From IMG/VR virus record IMGVR_UViG_3300048625_000152, positions 1-64,000 of that record: a stretch of DNA of 64,000 nt; one strand, 5' to 3'. This DNA comes from a virus. Below, one piece after another: positions 55,976 to 64,000 of the stretch. The notes below the pieces were generated by a model that did no database searches, was not told where the DNA came from, and worked only from the letters and a program-made list of their open reading frames with translations. Positions within the stretch are counted from its first letter, which is position 1, and every line of letters begins with the position of its first letter. A program made the position numbers and the translations under genes.

Positions 55976-56988
55976 AAATTTTTGAAATTCTAAGAGAAGG
56001 TGGGTGGGACACTACCTTAACACAAAACACAGTCCTACATCCTAAAATTGTTGCTCCTGCGCTAGCAGTAGTTGACAAGTTTGTTATGGACTTTAACAAA
56101 TGGCTAGAGCCTAAGGGATTGGGCCCTGTACGCAGAGGCCGCCCTACAGGTAGCAGCGCACATCACGAAGCAGACACAGCAGAACAACCAGACAAGGTCT
56201 ACGGAGACATTGACTTACAAATGATCGGACCTGAGTTTGAAGGTGCAACATTTGCACAGTTTACAGGAAACTGGAACAAGCTAGCAGATCAGTTTGTTAA
56301 AGAAGGTCATGCTCCTTATGTGGACACAAGCGAAAGCAAACCCGGTCACCCTATTTTCCAAATTGGCGCAAACGATTACGTACAGATTGACTTTATGTGG
56401 CATCCCGAGCGTTTAGAGCAATGGGGCGCAGCCCGTGTTACTCCTGAGCGTGGGGTCAAGGGCTTGCTAACTGGCAACATGTTTAGTGTGCTAGGCGAGC
56501 TGTTGGATATTAGTATTCAACATGCGGGTGTGCAGCTAAAGGTTATTGACAATCAACACGTTCCGTTTAGTAAACAAAAGGGCACACAAGTTGTTACTAT
56601 CACAACTAACCCTAGCACCTATATCCTAGATTTGTTTAACTACGAAGCCCAACAACAAGGCGTGCAACCACGTATCGATTCATTGCTAAAGCAATTTCCA
56701 GGCAACGACTTAAATGATGTTAAAATTGCTAAACTAGTTAACGGCGTTAAGGGATTTGCCCGCAGCGCAGAAGCCAGTGGCATGATGGGACAAGGCGATT
56801 TTGCTAACTTCTCAAGCGCACAGGATTTTATACAGCAGTTTTGGCAACGTTACGAAGAAAAAGCCATGATTGATATCGCAGGCAAGAAACGCGACAAGGC
56901 ACAAACACCTGATGCTATTGCTAGAGCAGAACAAGACAGACAAAAGATCCAGCAGGGTCTTGACATGGTTAGAGGACTATTCGCATAA
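55972..56988 (+). CDS. second nucleotidyltransferase-like protein
   Basis: 338 residues. GRPTGSSAHHEADTAEQ then VYGDIDLQM (D79-x-D81) and YVQIDFMWHP (D140) form a pol-beta-like triad with a longer insertion. A distant paralogue of the upstream gene. The role is inferred from motif and cassette. Confidence 0.65.
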   Translation: MKIFEILREGGWDTTLTQNTVLHPKIVAPALAVVDKFVMDFNKWLEPKGLGPVRRGRPTGSSAHHEADTAEQPDKVYGDIDLQMIGPEFEGATFAQFTGNWNKLADQFVKEGHAPYVDTSESKPGHPIFQIGANDYVQIDFMWHPERLEQWGAARVTPERGVKGLLTGNMFSVLGELLDISIQHAGVQLKVIDNQHVPFSKQKGTQVVTITTNPSTYILDLFNYEAQQQGVQPRIDSLLKQFPGNDLNDVKIAKLVNGVKGFARSAEASGMMGQGDFANFSSAQDFIQQFWQRYEEKAMIDIAGKKRDKAQTPDAIARAEQDRQKIQQGLDMVRGLFA

Positions 56989-58106
56989 TGAAATTCAGCT
57001 TTATTAACATGCTGACTGAAGCAGCAGATCCACGTATTCCCCATCCAGAGGATGCTATCTTTGGACCCAATGGCAGTGCAGATGCTGCACGAGCTCTTGC
57101 AGGACTTAGGGGTGCTATTGCCCAAGCTGGTAATATGAGTATTAAATGGGATGGTGGTATTGCATTGTGGTTCGGTCGCAATGAACAAGGACAGTTAGTA
57201 GTAACTGACAAGTACATGCCAGACAAAGGTGTTCTAGCAACTAGCCCCGAGCAATGGCGTGAATACGATTTACAAAAGAAGTCGGGAACAACTCGTGATG
57301 ACTTATATGCAAAGCTAGCACAAATGTGGCCTGCATTAGATAAAGCAGTTGTTGGGCCAGGATGGTTCTTCGGTGACCTAATGTACAGCGAGCCACTAAC
57401 TCCTATCCATGGACGCTTTGTGTTTAAGGGCCCAACTGTTGAGTACCGTGTTCCCATTGAAAGTGAACTAGGACATTTAATTAACAGAACTATTGCAGGC
57501 ATTGTTGTACACGTACAGTCTGATTCCCCTGGTGGTACAAAAACGCCATGGAACGGCAACGGTTTGCGTAATATTCCAGGCGGTGTGGCTATTATTAACC
57601 CTACTTTAGGCATTAAGTTTAGCCTCAAAGAACCTGTGCAGCTTTCTAAAGCAGCAGATGCAGCAATCAAAAAGTGGGGCCCGATTGTGGACCAGTTCCT
57701 TGCTACACAGTCTGGAACAGCAAAAGCTCTGCTACAGCAATTCTTTAACAAGCGCATTACTAACCAGCCCGAAGGCAGGGATCTTGTTGAGTTCTTGAAA
57801 GCAAAAGCTAGCGGAAAGCAGTTTCAAATCCTAGTAGGCGATCAGGAAACTCCTGGTGCGTTGTATGCACAAAATGCAGAAGGCGGCCTAGACGAAAGTC
57901 CAGGTTACATAGGCCTTAAAGCAATATGGAACGCAATCTATGCGTTTAAAGTTAACCTAAGTCAACAGCTTGAATCTCAAGTTAAGGGACTAGAACAGTT
58001 TAGTGGTGGCCAACCCGGTGGCGAAGGATTTGTATTTCCGAGCCCAAATGGCCTGGTTAAAATTGTAAATCGTGGGCAGTTCGGCGCAGCGCATTTTAAC
58101 AAGTAA
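56988..58106 (+). CDS. DNA/RNA ligase-like nucleotidyltransferase
   Basis: 372 residues. SIKWDGGIALW (51-61) is ligase motif I KxDG with K53 as the putative AMP-binding lysine; GPGWFFGDLMY is motif III-like, EGFVFPSPNGLVKIV resembles motifs IV/V (EGFV, LVK). The protein differs from T4 DNA ligase and Rnl1/2 in length and spacing. It may seal ends made by the two nucleotidyltransferases. One-base overlap with the gene upstream. Confidence 0.65.
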   Translation: MKFSFINMLTEAADPRIPHPEDAIFGPNGSADAARALAGLRGAIAQAGNMSIKWDGGIALWFGRNEQGQLVVTDKYMPDKGVLATSPEQWREYDLQKKSGTTRDDLYAKLAQMWPALDKAVVGPGWFFGDLMYSEPLTPIHGRFVFKGPTVEYRVPIESELGHLINRTIAGIVVHVQSDSPGGTKTPWNGNGLRNIPGGVAIINPTLGIKFSLKEPVQLSKAADAAIKKWGPIVDQFLATQSGTAKALLQQFFNKRITNQPEGRDLVEFLKAKASGKQFQILVGDQETPGALYAQNAEGGLDESPGYIGLKAIWNAIYAFKVNLSQQLESQVKGLEQFSGGQPGGEGFVFPSPNGLVKIVNRGQFGAAHFNK

Positions 58107-58130
58107 ATAGCCAGTCTTTTTCTCAAAGAG

Positions 58131-58137
58131 ATAAATA
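58131..58137 (+). promoter_or_regulatory. T4-type late promoter
   Basis: ATAAATATT; an ATG starting an 11-codon ORF (58142-58177) stands five bases after TAAATA. Confidence 0.65.
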
Positions 58138-58179
58138 TTTACATGAGGCGTATAGCCCATTCATTAAAGGAAATTTAAA

Positions 58180-58578
58180 ATGGCATTAGGACAAGTAAAA
58201 GTAAACGGCAAAGCAGCCGCAGGTGCGTTCCAAGGTTACCAACCATTGGTTCTTAAAATTGCTGACAGCCAGTCTGGCTTCACAGCAGCAACAGGTGGTA
58301 CAAGTCAATCTGCACCATTGGTTGAAGGTGGCTACGACCAAGGTATCCGTGCAGTAGAAACATTGGGTTCTATCGTATGGGCAGGCGCACAAACTAACGC
58401 ATCTTTGTGTGTTATTGTTGATGCTGCTACATTCAACGCAGGCGCAGGTGCAACAACATCTGGTGCTTACGGTGCTTTGAAGGATGCAGTTGCATCTGCA
58501 ACAGGCATGGGTGCTGGTAACTTGACAGTTACTTCATCTAGCGTGTTGAACGGCGCTGGTACATTCACATTCGCTTAA
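58180..58578 (+). CDS. small structural protein (MALG family, first copy)
   Basis: 132 residues, AAAGGAAATTTAAA before ATG. Gly/Ala/Ser-rich beta protein starting MALGQVKVNG, shared with the protein at 58659. Own late promoter and terminator imply high-level production; capsid decoration, tail tube or fibre accessory are options. Confidence 0.7.
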   Translation: MALGQVKVNGKAAAGAFQGYQPLVLKIADSQSGFTAATGGTSQSAPLVEGGYDQGIRAVETLGSIVWAGAQTNASLCVIVDAATFNAGAGATTSGAYGALKDAVASATGMGAGNLTVTSSSVLNGAGTFTFA

Positions 58579-58598
58579 TATTTTAAGCAGTGAAAACA

Positions 58599-58622
58599 AA
58601 AAGGCTCTTAGGAGCCTTTTTT
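58599..58622 (+). terminator. rho-independent terminator
   Basis: AAAAGGCTC-TTAG-GAGCCTTTT followed by TT. Confidence 0.88.
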
Positions 58623-58632
58623 AATGGCTAAC

Positions 58633-58638
58633 TAAATA
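58633..58638 (+). promoter_or_regulatory. T4-type late promoter
   Basis: CTAAATATAG right after the terminator, 21 bases before ATG 58659, with TTGGAG between. Confidence 0.65.
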
Positions 58639-58658
58639 TAGTATATTGGAGATATAAC

Positions 58659-59102
58659 ATGGCCTTAGGCGCATTAAAAGTAAACGGCGATGCAACCGCA
58701 GTAGTTGCAACAGACATTGATAGTAACACAGACGGCTCAGCACGTACTGCCACTGGCATTATTGCACCTGGCATGAGTGGCCGCATCACTGCATATAAGA
58801 TTACAGGTGTTGGCGGGTATGCTGCAAGCAACTTAACTCTTGAAAGCGGCATTAACCGTACAACAGGTAACGTTGGTTTAGTATCGCAGATGCTCGGAGT
58901 GATTCAACAACGTAACACTGTTGTGGCATACCAAGTTGAAAGCGGCAGCAATCAACTAAGCGCATTAGTAGAACACAGTGCATGGACAGATGCAGAATTG
59001 CAAGCATATATTCGTGCAAACATTACACAACTTGGTGTATACGGTAACAGCACTGTGTCTAGCGTATCAGTTGCTAGTACAGGCGGCTTAAAGCTAGCAT
59101 AA
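58659..59102 (+). CDS. small structural protein (MALG family, second copy)
   Basis: 147 residues starting MALGALKVNG like the gene upstream. The C-terminus (WTDAELQAYIRANITQLG) is helical and may be a distinct module. Single-gene late unit with its own promoter and terminator. Confidence 0.7.
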   Translation: MALGALKVNGDATAVVATDIDSNTDGSARTATGIIAPGMSGRITAYKITGVGGYAASNLTLESGINRTTGNVGLVSQMLGVIQQRNTVVAYQVESGSNQLSALVEHSAWTDAELQAYIRANITQLGVYGNSTVSSVSVASTGGLKLA

Positions 59103-59121
59103 GAGTTAACACTCAGCAACG

Positions 59122-59146
59122 AAGGCAGTTTTATACTGCCTTTTTT
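59122..59146 (+). terminator. rho-independent terminator
   Basis: AAGGCAGT-TTTAT-ACTGCCTT followed by TTTT. Confidence 0.88.
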
Positions 59147-59154
59147 GTTGGACA

Positions 59155-59160
59155 TAAATA
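59155..59160 (+). promoter_or_regulatory. T4-type late promoter, leaderless
   Basis: ATAAATATC; five bases separate TAAATA from the ATG at 59166, so the predicted start site is at the ATG. Confidence 0.6.
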
Positions 59161-59165
59161 TCTAC

Positions 59166-59612
59166 ATGAACCGAGAACTACAGTTTTATACAGGATACAC
59201 ACTAGTGGACATTACTGCCACTGGTGTGACCCGCTATAGACCTGAGCAAGAGTTTGAAAGAAATCAGCAACGTAACTGGGAAACGGTATTGCAGACAATG
59301 GGTCTTAGAACTCAGCCTCTCATGATCAATGGTCCAATTTGCACAGAAAGTAATCTAGCAGATGGTTGGAACTTTGGGGAATACTACCAAGGGCGACATA
59401 AAATATGGGCCTGGACCTTTGCAATTGAGCACCAAGACGTTTTCCTAGTAGGAGACAATCCACAAGGTGGCCTAGAAACTGACTTTGAACAAATTCCTGT
59501 TGTAACCGGATTGGCAGAAACAGCTCGTTTTATGTTGCCTATCTTTTATCCGCATGGCGCGATAAAAAATGTGTACTTTAAAAACCTGGCAATAGACTTA
59601 AATAATATTTAA
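59166..59612 (+). CDS. hypothetical late protein
   Basis: 148 residues from ATG 59166 (TTG 59145 would precede the promoter). No family recognised; conserved-looking aromatic residues and a position among late virion genes suggest a structural or assembly role. Confidence 0.62.
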   Translation: MNRELQFYTGYTLVDITATGVTRYRPEQEFERNQQRNWETVLQTMGLRTQPLMINGPICTESNLADGWNFGEYYQGRHKIWAWTFAIEHQDVFLVGDNPQGGLETDFEQIPVVTGLAETARFMLPIFYPHGAIKNVYFKNLAIDLNNI

Positions 59613-59702
59613 TGCTACGGCACACACAGGCACTCTTTTATGGCACACACTTTGGCACACTCAACAGCATTGTTATCTGATTAACAAATAAGGAATATCG
59701 CA

Positions 59703-59960
59703 ATGGCGACGGAAATTGAAAAAGAGAATCTTGAAGCGCACGTAGAATTATGTGCTGAAAGGTATAAGAATTTGGACACTAAGCTAAACAGTCTTGATGA
59801 AAGAATGAGTCGCGTTGAGGATTTAATCGTGAGTATTAAAGAATCGCTTGCCGCTGCTCCTGACGCATCAAACAAAACAATTATCACTATTGGTACAGCA
59901 ATCATTGGCGTGTTGATCTCCGGTTTTGTTGTTGTGCTAGTTAACTTCGTCAACAAATGA
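59703..59960 (+). CDS. coiled-coil membrane protein, holin-like size
   Basis: 85 residues, AAGGAATATCGC before ATG. Coiled coil (LDTKLNSLDERMSRVEDLIV) then one span (IITIGTAIIGVLISGFVVVL). Size and layout resemble XhlA-type haemolysin/holin-associated proteins. The 90 bases upstream hold three TGGCACAC-like repeats (59618-59662). Confidence 0.6.
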   Translation: MATEIEKENLEAHVELCAERYKNLDTKLNSLDERMSRVEDLIVSIKESLAAAPDASNKTIITIGTAIIGVLISGFVVVLVNFVNK

Positions 59961-60169
59961 AAATTGTTGAACTATTAAATCACATTAGATTGTCCATCAC
60001 AAACGAAGAAGCGGATGTGTTGGGCAAATTTAATGAACACGAAATAATTAAACGGGCCGACCTGAACGAGCGCGAAATTCACATTGCAAATCAATTAGTC
60101 AACAAAGATGTATTGTTGAGAAAGAATCAAGATGGCCAAATCACGTACAAGAAAAAATCCCATAACTAA
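59957..60169 (+). CDS. small winged-helix-like protein
   Basis: 70 residues, ATGA overlap. NEHEIIKRADLNEREIHIANQLVNKD followed by a basic wing (RKNQDGQITYKKK), reported here as two pieces of a helix-turn-helix pattern. Binding partner unknown. Confidence 0.5.
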   Translation: MKIVELLNHIRLSITNEEADVLGKFNEHEIIKRADLNEREIHIANQLVNKDVLLRKNQDGQITYKKKSHN

Positions 60170-60659
60170 TGGGCAAATAGTCGAGGCAATGGTAGCAGTA
60201 GATTTAGCTGCACAATATGTCAAAACCTGGACTAAAAATGAAACTCAAAAACTAATAAAAAGCGAACCCTTGATCATCCCCACTAAGGATGGATGGCAAG
60301 TTGGTAAGCACTCTATAAAACAGTCAGCAGGTGTCTGGCAACTATTCAACGACTTCACTGAGTTGATGGCCACGTTTACTTGCAAACAATCCGCTGTGAC
60401 GTACTCGTTGCTATATCAAACTGGCCGCTTGAAGCAAGCACAGAATTTATACCGAAACGATACGACACTAAGTAAGTTAACACAGGATAAAATCTATTAC
60501 GTACACAACAGAAATCGAGCAATTAAGCGCGATGACATGTTTACAGTTGACGTATTAGATGCTAGAATAACAGATAATAGTATCATGTTAGATCTAGCTA
60601 AAATAGATCTTGAAAAAACTTTAAATCAGGCTAAATATCTAAAAGGTATCTGGGAATAA
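60132..60659 (+). CDS. hypothetical late protein
   Basis: 175 residues, overlapping the previous gene by 38 bases in another frame. Basic N-terminus, mostly helical. No family recognised. Confidence 0.62.
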   Translation: MAKSRTRKNPITNGQIVEAMVAVDLAAQYVKTWTKNETQKLIKSEPLIIPTKDGWQVGKHSIKQSAGVWQLFNDFTELMATFTCKQSAVTYSLLYQTGRLKQAQNLYRNDTTLSKLTQDKIYYVHNRNRAIKRDDMFTVDVLDARITDNSIMLDLAKIDLEKTLNQAKYLKGIWE

Positions 60660-60664
60660 CCACT

Positions 60665-61348
60665 ATGAGATTAAACGAAATGGGCGCTAAGCCAACCGCA
60701 AAACAAATGAACAAAGTCATGGAAAGCCGCTTTGGTTTCCAAGTTGACTATGCAAACTTAACCTTCAAGAAGGCTTACACGATGGCAACTGCTATCAGCG
60801 AAAGCCTAAACAAGATTAAGAGCACACACGGCGTTCACACCGCTGAAAAGAATCCATCTTACATGGAAATGCTTATGGTACGTGAGAGCCTACACAGCTG
60901 GATGCGTGACAACAAACAACAGTTGATCAACGAAAGCGAAATGGCCAAGTCTGAAGCTATCTTAGCTGCAAAAGACATGGTTGATAGCATCCAAGACATG
61001 TTGGAAAAAATCAGCAAAATGCAGAACGAGCAGTTGCCTGCATTGTTAGACACAATCCGTGACCAAATTGGCATTGAAAAAGCTGACGGCTTTAAGAGCG
61101 CAGTTAGCCCATTGCTAGGCAATTTGGCACAAACACTACAACAAGGTCGCGAAACTGCTGATTCAGCAGCACGTGGCTTAGCCGGCGAAGACATGGGCCA
61201 AGATATGGGCATGGGCGGCGCAGACTTAGGTCCAAGCATGGACGGCGGTCTTGACGGTGAAATGAGTGACATGGACCAAGGCGCAGACTTCGGTGCCAGC
61301 GATGCAGCAACTGGCGGTACAGCCGACTTAGGCAGAGAAGTACGCTAA
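60665..61348 (+). CDS. hypothetical late protein, possibly prohead core/scaffold
   Basis: 227 residues. Helical first 170 residues, then an acidic Gly/Asp/Met-rich tail (MGQDMGMGGADLGPSMD). Acidic helical proteins of this sort serve in prohead cores, but that is inference. Shares one base with the next start. Confidence 0.55.
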   Translation: MRLNEMGAKPTAKQMNKVMESRFGFQVDYANLTFKKAYTMATAISESLNKIKSTHGVHTAEKNPSYMEMLMVRESLHSWMRDNKQQLINESEMAKSEAILAAKDMVDSIQDMLEKISKMQNEQLPALLDTIRDQIGIEKADGFKSAVSPLLGNLAQTLQQGRETADSAARGLAGEDMGQDMGMGGADLGPSMDGGLDGEMSDMDQGADFGASDAATGGTADLGREVR

Positions 61349-61770
61349 TGCGATTCGCAGAAATTATTGTTGAAGACAGCGGCATAGGCGCAATGATCGA
61401 AGACGAGGCAGAAACTCGTGGAGATAGCGTCTTAGCCACAGCTCTTGAAGAATTACGTAATCGTGCTCACGGGCATTCAGTCCCTAAGGTACGTGTTGAC
61501 AGCTTAGTTAATCTAGTTAAGCGTTTACCAGGTGGTGAATCGTTTAACGCAGATGCACTAGAGTCTGCACGTAAGAGCAACGACACAATCAAAAACTTAA
61601 TCACAGATATTAAAGACGACGAAAACGGCGTTAAGTACGTTTACTTGGCTACATTTAGTGATGACGGTTTCGGTGATGAATCGACTCCTGGTGCAGAAGA
61701 CGGAGCACAAACTGCTCCTGAGAAAACTGTTAGCAGTATGGCTAACAGGGCACTAGGAAACCGTGGCTAA
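61348..61770 (+). CDS. hypothetical late protein
   Basis: 140 residues, acidic. DSGIGAMIEDEAETRGDSVL then a basic middle. Coupled to the gene upstream. No family. Confidence 0.6.
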   Translation: MRFAEIIVEDSGIGAMIEDEAETRGDSVLATALEELRNRAHGHSVPKVRVDSLVNLVKRLPGGESFNADALESARKSNDTIKNLITDIKDDENGVKYVYLATFSDDGFGDESTPGAEDGAQTAPEKTVSSMANRALGNRG

Positions 61771-61800
61771 ATCTGTTATAGTTGTCCATAAAGGACTTAT

Positions 61801-62193
61801 ATGGCATATTCAGACAAGGTAATTGATCACTATGAGAACCCACGTAATGTGGGTTCTTTTGCGAGTGAGGACAGCGATGTTGGCACTGGTATGGTTGGCG
61901 CACCCGCTTGTGGCGACGTAATGAAATTACAAATAAAGGTAGACTCGAATGGAATTATCACCGATGCACGTTTTAAGACTTATGGTTGCGGGAGTGCTAT
62001 TGCAAGCAGCTCATTGGTTACTGAGTGGGTTAAAGGAAAAAGTCTGTCCGAAGCAGCAAGCATCACAAACAGTGAGATCGCAGGCGAGCTAGCTCTACCA
62101 CCAGTTAAAATCCATTGTAGCATCTTAGCTGAGGATGCAATCAAAGCAGCAATTGAAAATTATCGAGCAAAGAATGATTCTAGTTTACAGTGA
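61801..62193 (+). CDS. iscU: Fe-S cluster assembly scaffold IscU
   Basis: 130 residues, full-length IscU. Cluster ligands C37 (PACGD, with D39), C63 (YGCGSAIASSS) and C106 (KIHCSILAEDA), plus H105; LPPVK (99-103) is the HscA chaperone-binding motif. It assembles [2Fe-2S]/[4Fe-4S] clusters with host IscS. The radical SAM enzymes of this phage are obvious clients. AAGGAC lies 8 bases before ATG. Overlaps the next gene by 20 bases. Confidence 0.93.
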   Translation: MAYSDKVIDHYENPRNVGSFASEDSDVGTGMVGAPACGDVMKLQIKVDSNGIITDARFKTYGCGSAIASSSLVTEWVKGKSLSEAASITNSEIAGELALPPVKIHCSILAEDAIKAAIENYRAKNDSSLQ

Positions 62194-63259
62194 TAGTCAG
62201 ATTATTGACTTAGAGTGGCTTCCAAAAATACAGTTCAACCGCCCATACACAATTTGTCACAGCATTGACGAATATGAAGCAGCACAAGTTGACACTAAGA
62301 TAGCATTTACTACACACCGACTACACTGTGACTTTGACACAGCCTACGTTGGATTCGAAGATAAGATAAACCGTTTAAGTTACATTAGTGATTTAGTTTT
62401 CACCTTTGAAAGCGAATTGCACAACTTCCATTGGCAAATTTGGGACCAATGTCATCATGACAATGTCTACTGGATGCTACCCGGTGCAGTAAACGACAGA
62501 GATGACATTAACAGTCACATCCTATGCTGGGGCGACTGGTTTAAAACAACTGCGAACATTTACAAAGCATTGCCCGACAAAGTAATGCACATCAACTACT
62601 CTGCTACCAAGCCCAAGTACTTCGATGCCTTGCTAGGCAGTCCCAAGCCACATAGAGACTTTGTGTTTAAGGCAGTTAACGATAACCAGTTAAATGACAA
62701 AGTTGTAATGACTTACGGTGGCGACTGGAAAGAAGGCGAATTCTATGCCAAGGATTATTTTATCTGGGAAGAAGGAACAACGCCAATTGGCCAAACCATT
62801 GGCACTGCCGACTGGGCAGACTATTGCGGGCAACGTGTACACCTAAGTCAGATCATTCCTATCAAGACATTCAACGAAACAGCATACAGTATCATTGCAG
62901 AAACTGACTTTGATAACACACTAAGCTGCTTCACCGAGAAGACAGCCAAGCCAATGATTGGTCGTCGACTGTTTATTGCCTTTACAGGTTACAAGTTTAT
63001 GCACAATCTACGTGCATTGGGCTTCAAAACATTTGATGGAGTAATTGACGAGTCTTATGACTTGATTAAAGACGATAACGAGCGTTATACTGCCGCATTT
63101 GAGCAGGTTAAGTGGCTTTGTGAGCAAGATCAAGATGTTATCTATGCCAAGATCAAGCCTATTGTTGAACATAACTTTCAACTGTTAATGACACGGGACT
63201 GGACTGAATGGCCAGCATCCCGTATCACTCAAGTAATTAACTCAACAATCGTTGGTTAA
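62174..63259 (+). CDS. glycosyltransferase-like protein
   Basis: 361 residues from ATG 62174, inside the end of iscU. FTEKTAKPMIGRRLFIAFTG resembles the donor-site helix of fucosyltransferase-type (GT10-like) proteins found in phage and bacterial glycan loci. Overlaps the convergent SGNH gene by 23 bases. Confidence 0.55.
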   Translation: MILVYSDSQIIDLEWLPKIQFNRPYTICHSIDEYEAAQVDTKIAFTTHRLHCDFDTAYVGFEDKINRLSYISDLVFTFESELHNFHWQIWDQCHHDNVYWMLPGAVNDRDDINSHILCWGDWFKTTANIYKALPDKVMHINYSATKPKYFDALLGSPKPHRDFVFKAVNDNQLNDKVVMTYGGDWKEGEFYAKDYFIWEEGTTPIGQTIGTADWADYCGQRVHLSQIIPIKTFNETAYSIIAETDFDNTLSCFTEKTAKPMIGRRLFIAFTGYKFMHNLRALGFKTFDGVIDESYDLIKDDNERYTAAFEQVKWLCEQDQDVIYAKIKPIVEHNFQLLMTRDWTEWPASRITQVINSTIVG

Positions 63260-63986
63260 CAATTCCGGCCCACGCAGCATGTGCAGCAGGGCCTGGATGA
63301 AACTTGTCATCCATAAAACTTCCCATACTCTTAGCTAATTCGTAGACCCCGTCTTTGGCATCGTTTGTAAAGATCCAGTTATCAAACTTGATTTCACGTA
63401 ACAGATGCTGAACTTCGGGGAATCCTGTAACACCAAAGTCGCCATTGGGGCTAATATTCTTACCATCAGTCCAGTAGTTTACATAACTCATAAACTTGTA
63501 CTTGATGCCCTTGCTCTCCAAGAAGCTTTGCAGCTTAACTATCTCCATTAAGTTGATCATTGCCAAGCTCAATTCACTAGATACCTTGTACTGCTCATAG
63601 AACATCTTATGTGCAACAGGATTCTTATACCATGTGCCCATCTGCCCACCGCTAAAGATGTAACCCAGCTTTTGGTTATCCATTCTGCGATAGAAACCGT
63701 AGCTGTCGTATAAGGCATTCCAGTCCGGATCAGTAACGTCGGTTAGGAAATCTAGTCTGCTCACACCACTCCACATAACCAACACTTGGTCATACGCACC
63801 AGGATTCTCTAAGACCTTGTGTATAACGCTGTCTGCGATATATTGATTGCCAGCCGCAGCTTCGGCAATAGTGGTAATGTCTAGGTCGGGATTGATTTCG
63901 TTTAGGTAACGGGGCCAACACGTATTGAGTCCGCCCGGTGTCTCGGGCCATTGGGTAAAGCTGCACCCACTTATAAGTAATTTCAT
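63237..63986 (-). CDS. SGNH/GDSL-type hydrolase-like protein
   Basis: 249 residues from ATG 63986 (TTG 63989 would add one residue). LLISGCSFT carries the nucleophile Ser of block I (GxSxT-like GCSFT), and DKFHPGPAAH is the catalytic D-x2-H of block V. Such enzymes deacylate lipids or sugars; phage versions often trim O-acetyl groups. Late promoter five bases upstream on the minus strand. Confidence 0.78.
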   Translation of the reverse strand: MKLLISGCSFTQWPETPGGLNTCWPRYLNEINPDLDITTIAEAAAGNQYIADSVIHKVLENPGAYDQVLVMWSGVSRLDFLTDVTDPDWNALYDSYGFYRRMDNQKLGYIFSGGQMGTWYKNPVAHKMFYEQYKVSSELSLAMINLMEIVKLQSFLESKGIKYKFMSYVNYWTDGKNISPNGDFGVTGFPEVQHLLREIKFDNWIFTNDAKDGVYELAKSMGSFMDDKFHPGPAAHAAWAGIVNQRLLS

Positions 63987-63991
63987 CAAAA

Positions 63992-63999
63992 TATTTATT
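63992..63999 (-). promoter_or_regulatory. T4-type late promoter (minus strand)
   Basis: Minus strand reads AATAAATA, with TAAATA ending five bases before the ATG. Confidence 0.6.
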
Positions 64000-64000
64000 G

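Overview
The window reads as part of a large T4-type myovirus genome (about 42 % GC by eye). The evidence is a T4 replication block (primase gp61-like, helicase gp41-like, UvsW-like helicase, a possible clamp-loader small subunit), repeated T4-type late promoters (TATAAATA/TAAATA), a tail-fibre gene, many tRNA genes and dense overlapping small ORFs. Two rRNA-type leaders resemble beta/gammaproteobacterial rrn leaders (hairpin followed by GTTCTTTAAAA). With canonical sigma70 promoters and LPS-type sugar genes, this suggests a Gram-negative host, perhaps a freshwater betaproteobacterium. The host assignment is inference.

Layout. 1-5.96 kb: tRNA cluster with interspersed genes (2OG oxygenase, RNA polymerase omega homologue, HNH endonuclease, protein phosphatase, a short RF1-like release factor interrupted by UGA) and several tRNA-like structured RNAs closed by long stems. 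5.97-15.55 kb: accessory enzymes, namely two radical SAM proteins, a nitronate-monooxygenase-like flavoprotein, three PP-loop (asparagine-synthetase-like) proteins plus a possible degenerate fourth, and a 2OG oxygenase, with more tRNAs. 15.65-17.62 kb: about 2 kb with no credible CDS, carrying two sigma70 promoters each followed by a hairpin and a boxA-like element, then stem-closed structured RNAs and two tRNAs. 17.6-19.2 kb: coiled-coil protein, tRNAs, dCMP deaminase. 19.2-26.6 kb: nucleotide-sugar and glycosyltransferase operon. 26.6-37.4 kb: early region of tiny genes behind a family of near-identical promoters, with an AAA ATPase, a ferritin-like protein, a prohibitin-like protein, a lipoprotein and many small membrane proteins. 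37.5-44.9 kb: HARP-like protein plus UvsW, zinc-finger protein, a miniature DnaE-like protein, a frameshifted HNH endonuclease. 44.9-49 kb: virion and tail-fibre genes. 49-52.5 kb: oxygenase fusion, primase, helicase. 52.5-61.8 kb: late virion-type genes, including a nucleotidyltransferase/nucleotidyltransferase/ligase-like cassette and small repeated structural proteins. 61.8-64 kb: IscU, a glycosyltransferase-like protein and an SGNH hydrolase.

How it may work together. Canonical sigma70 promoters serve early genes and RNAs; TAAATA promoters serve late genes and the isolated minus-strand genes, several with almost no leader. The phage carries 27 confident or probable tRNAs plus an RF homologue and an omega homologue, which points to extensive takeover of host transcription and translation. 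IscU could supply Fe-S clusters to the radical SAM enzymes. The most unusual material is the noncoding RNA: stem-bounded, T-arm-bearing transcripts in the tRNA cluster and an rRNA-operon-like unit at 15.7-17.3 kb.
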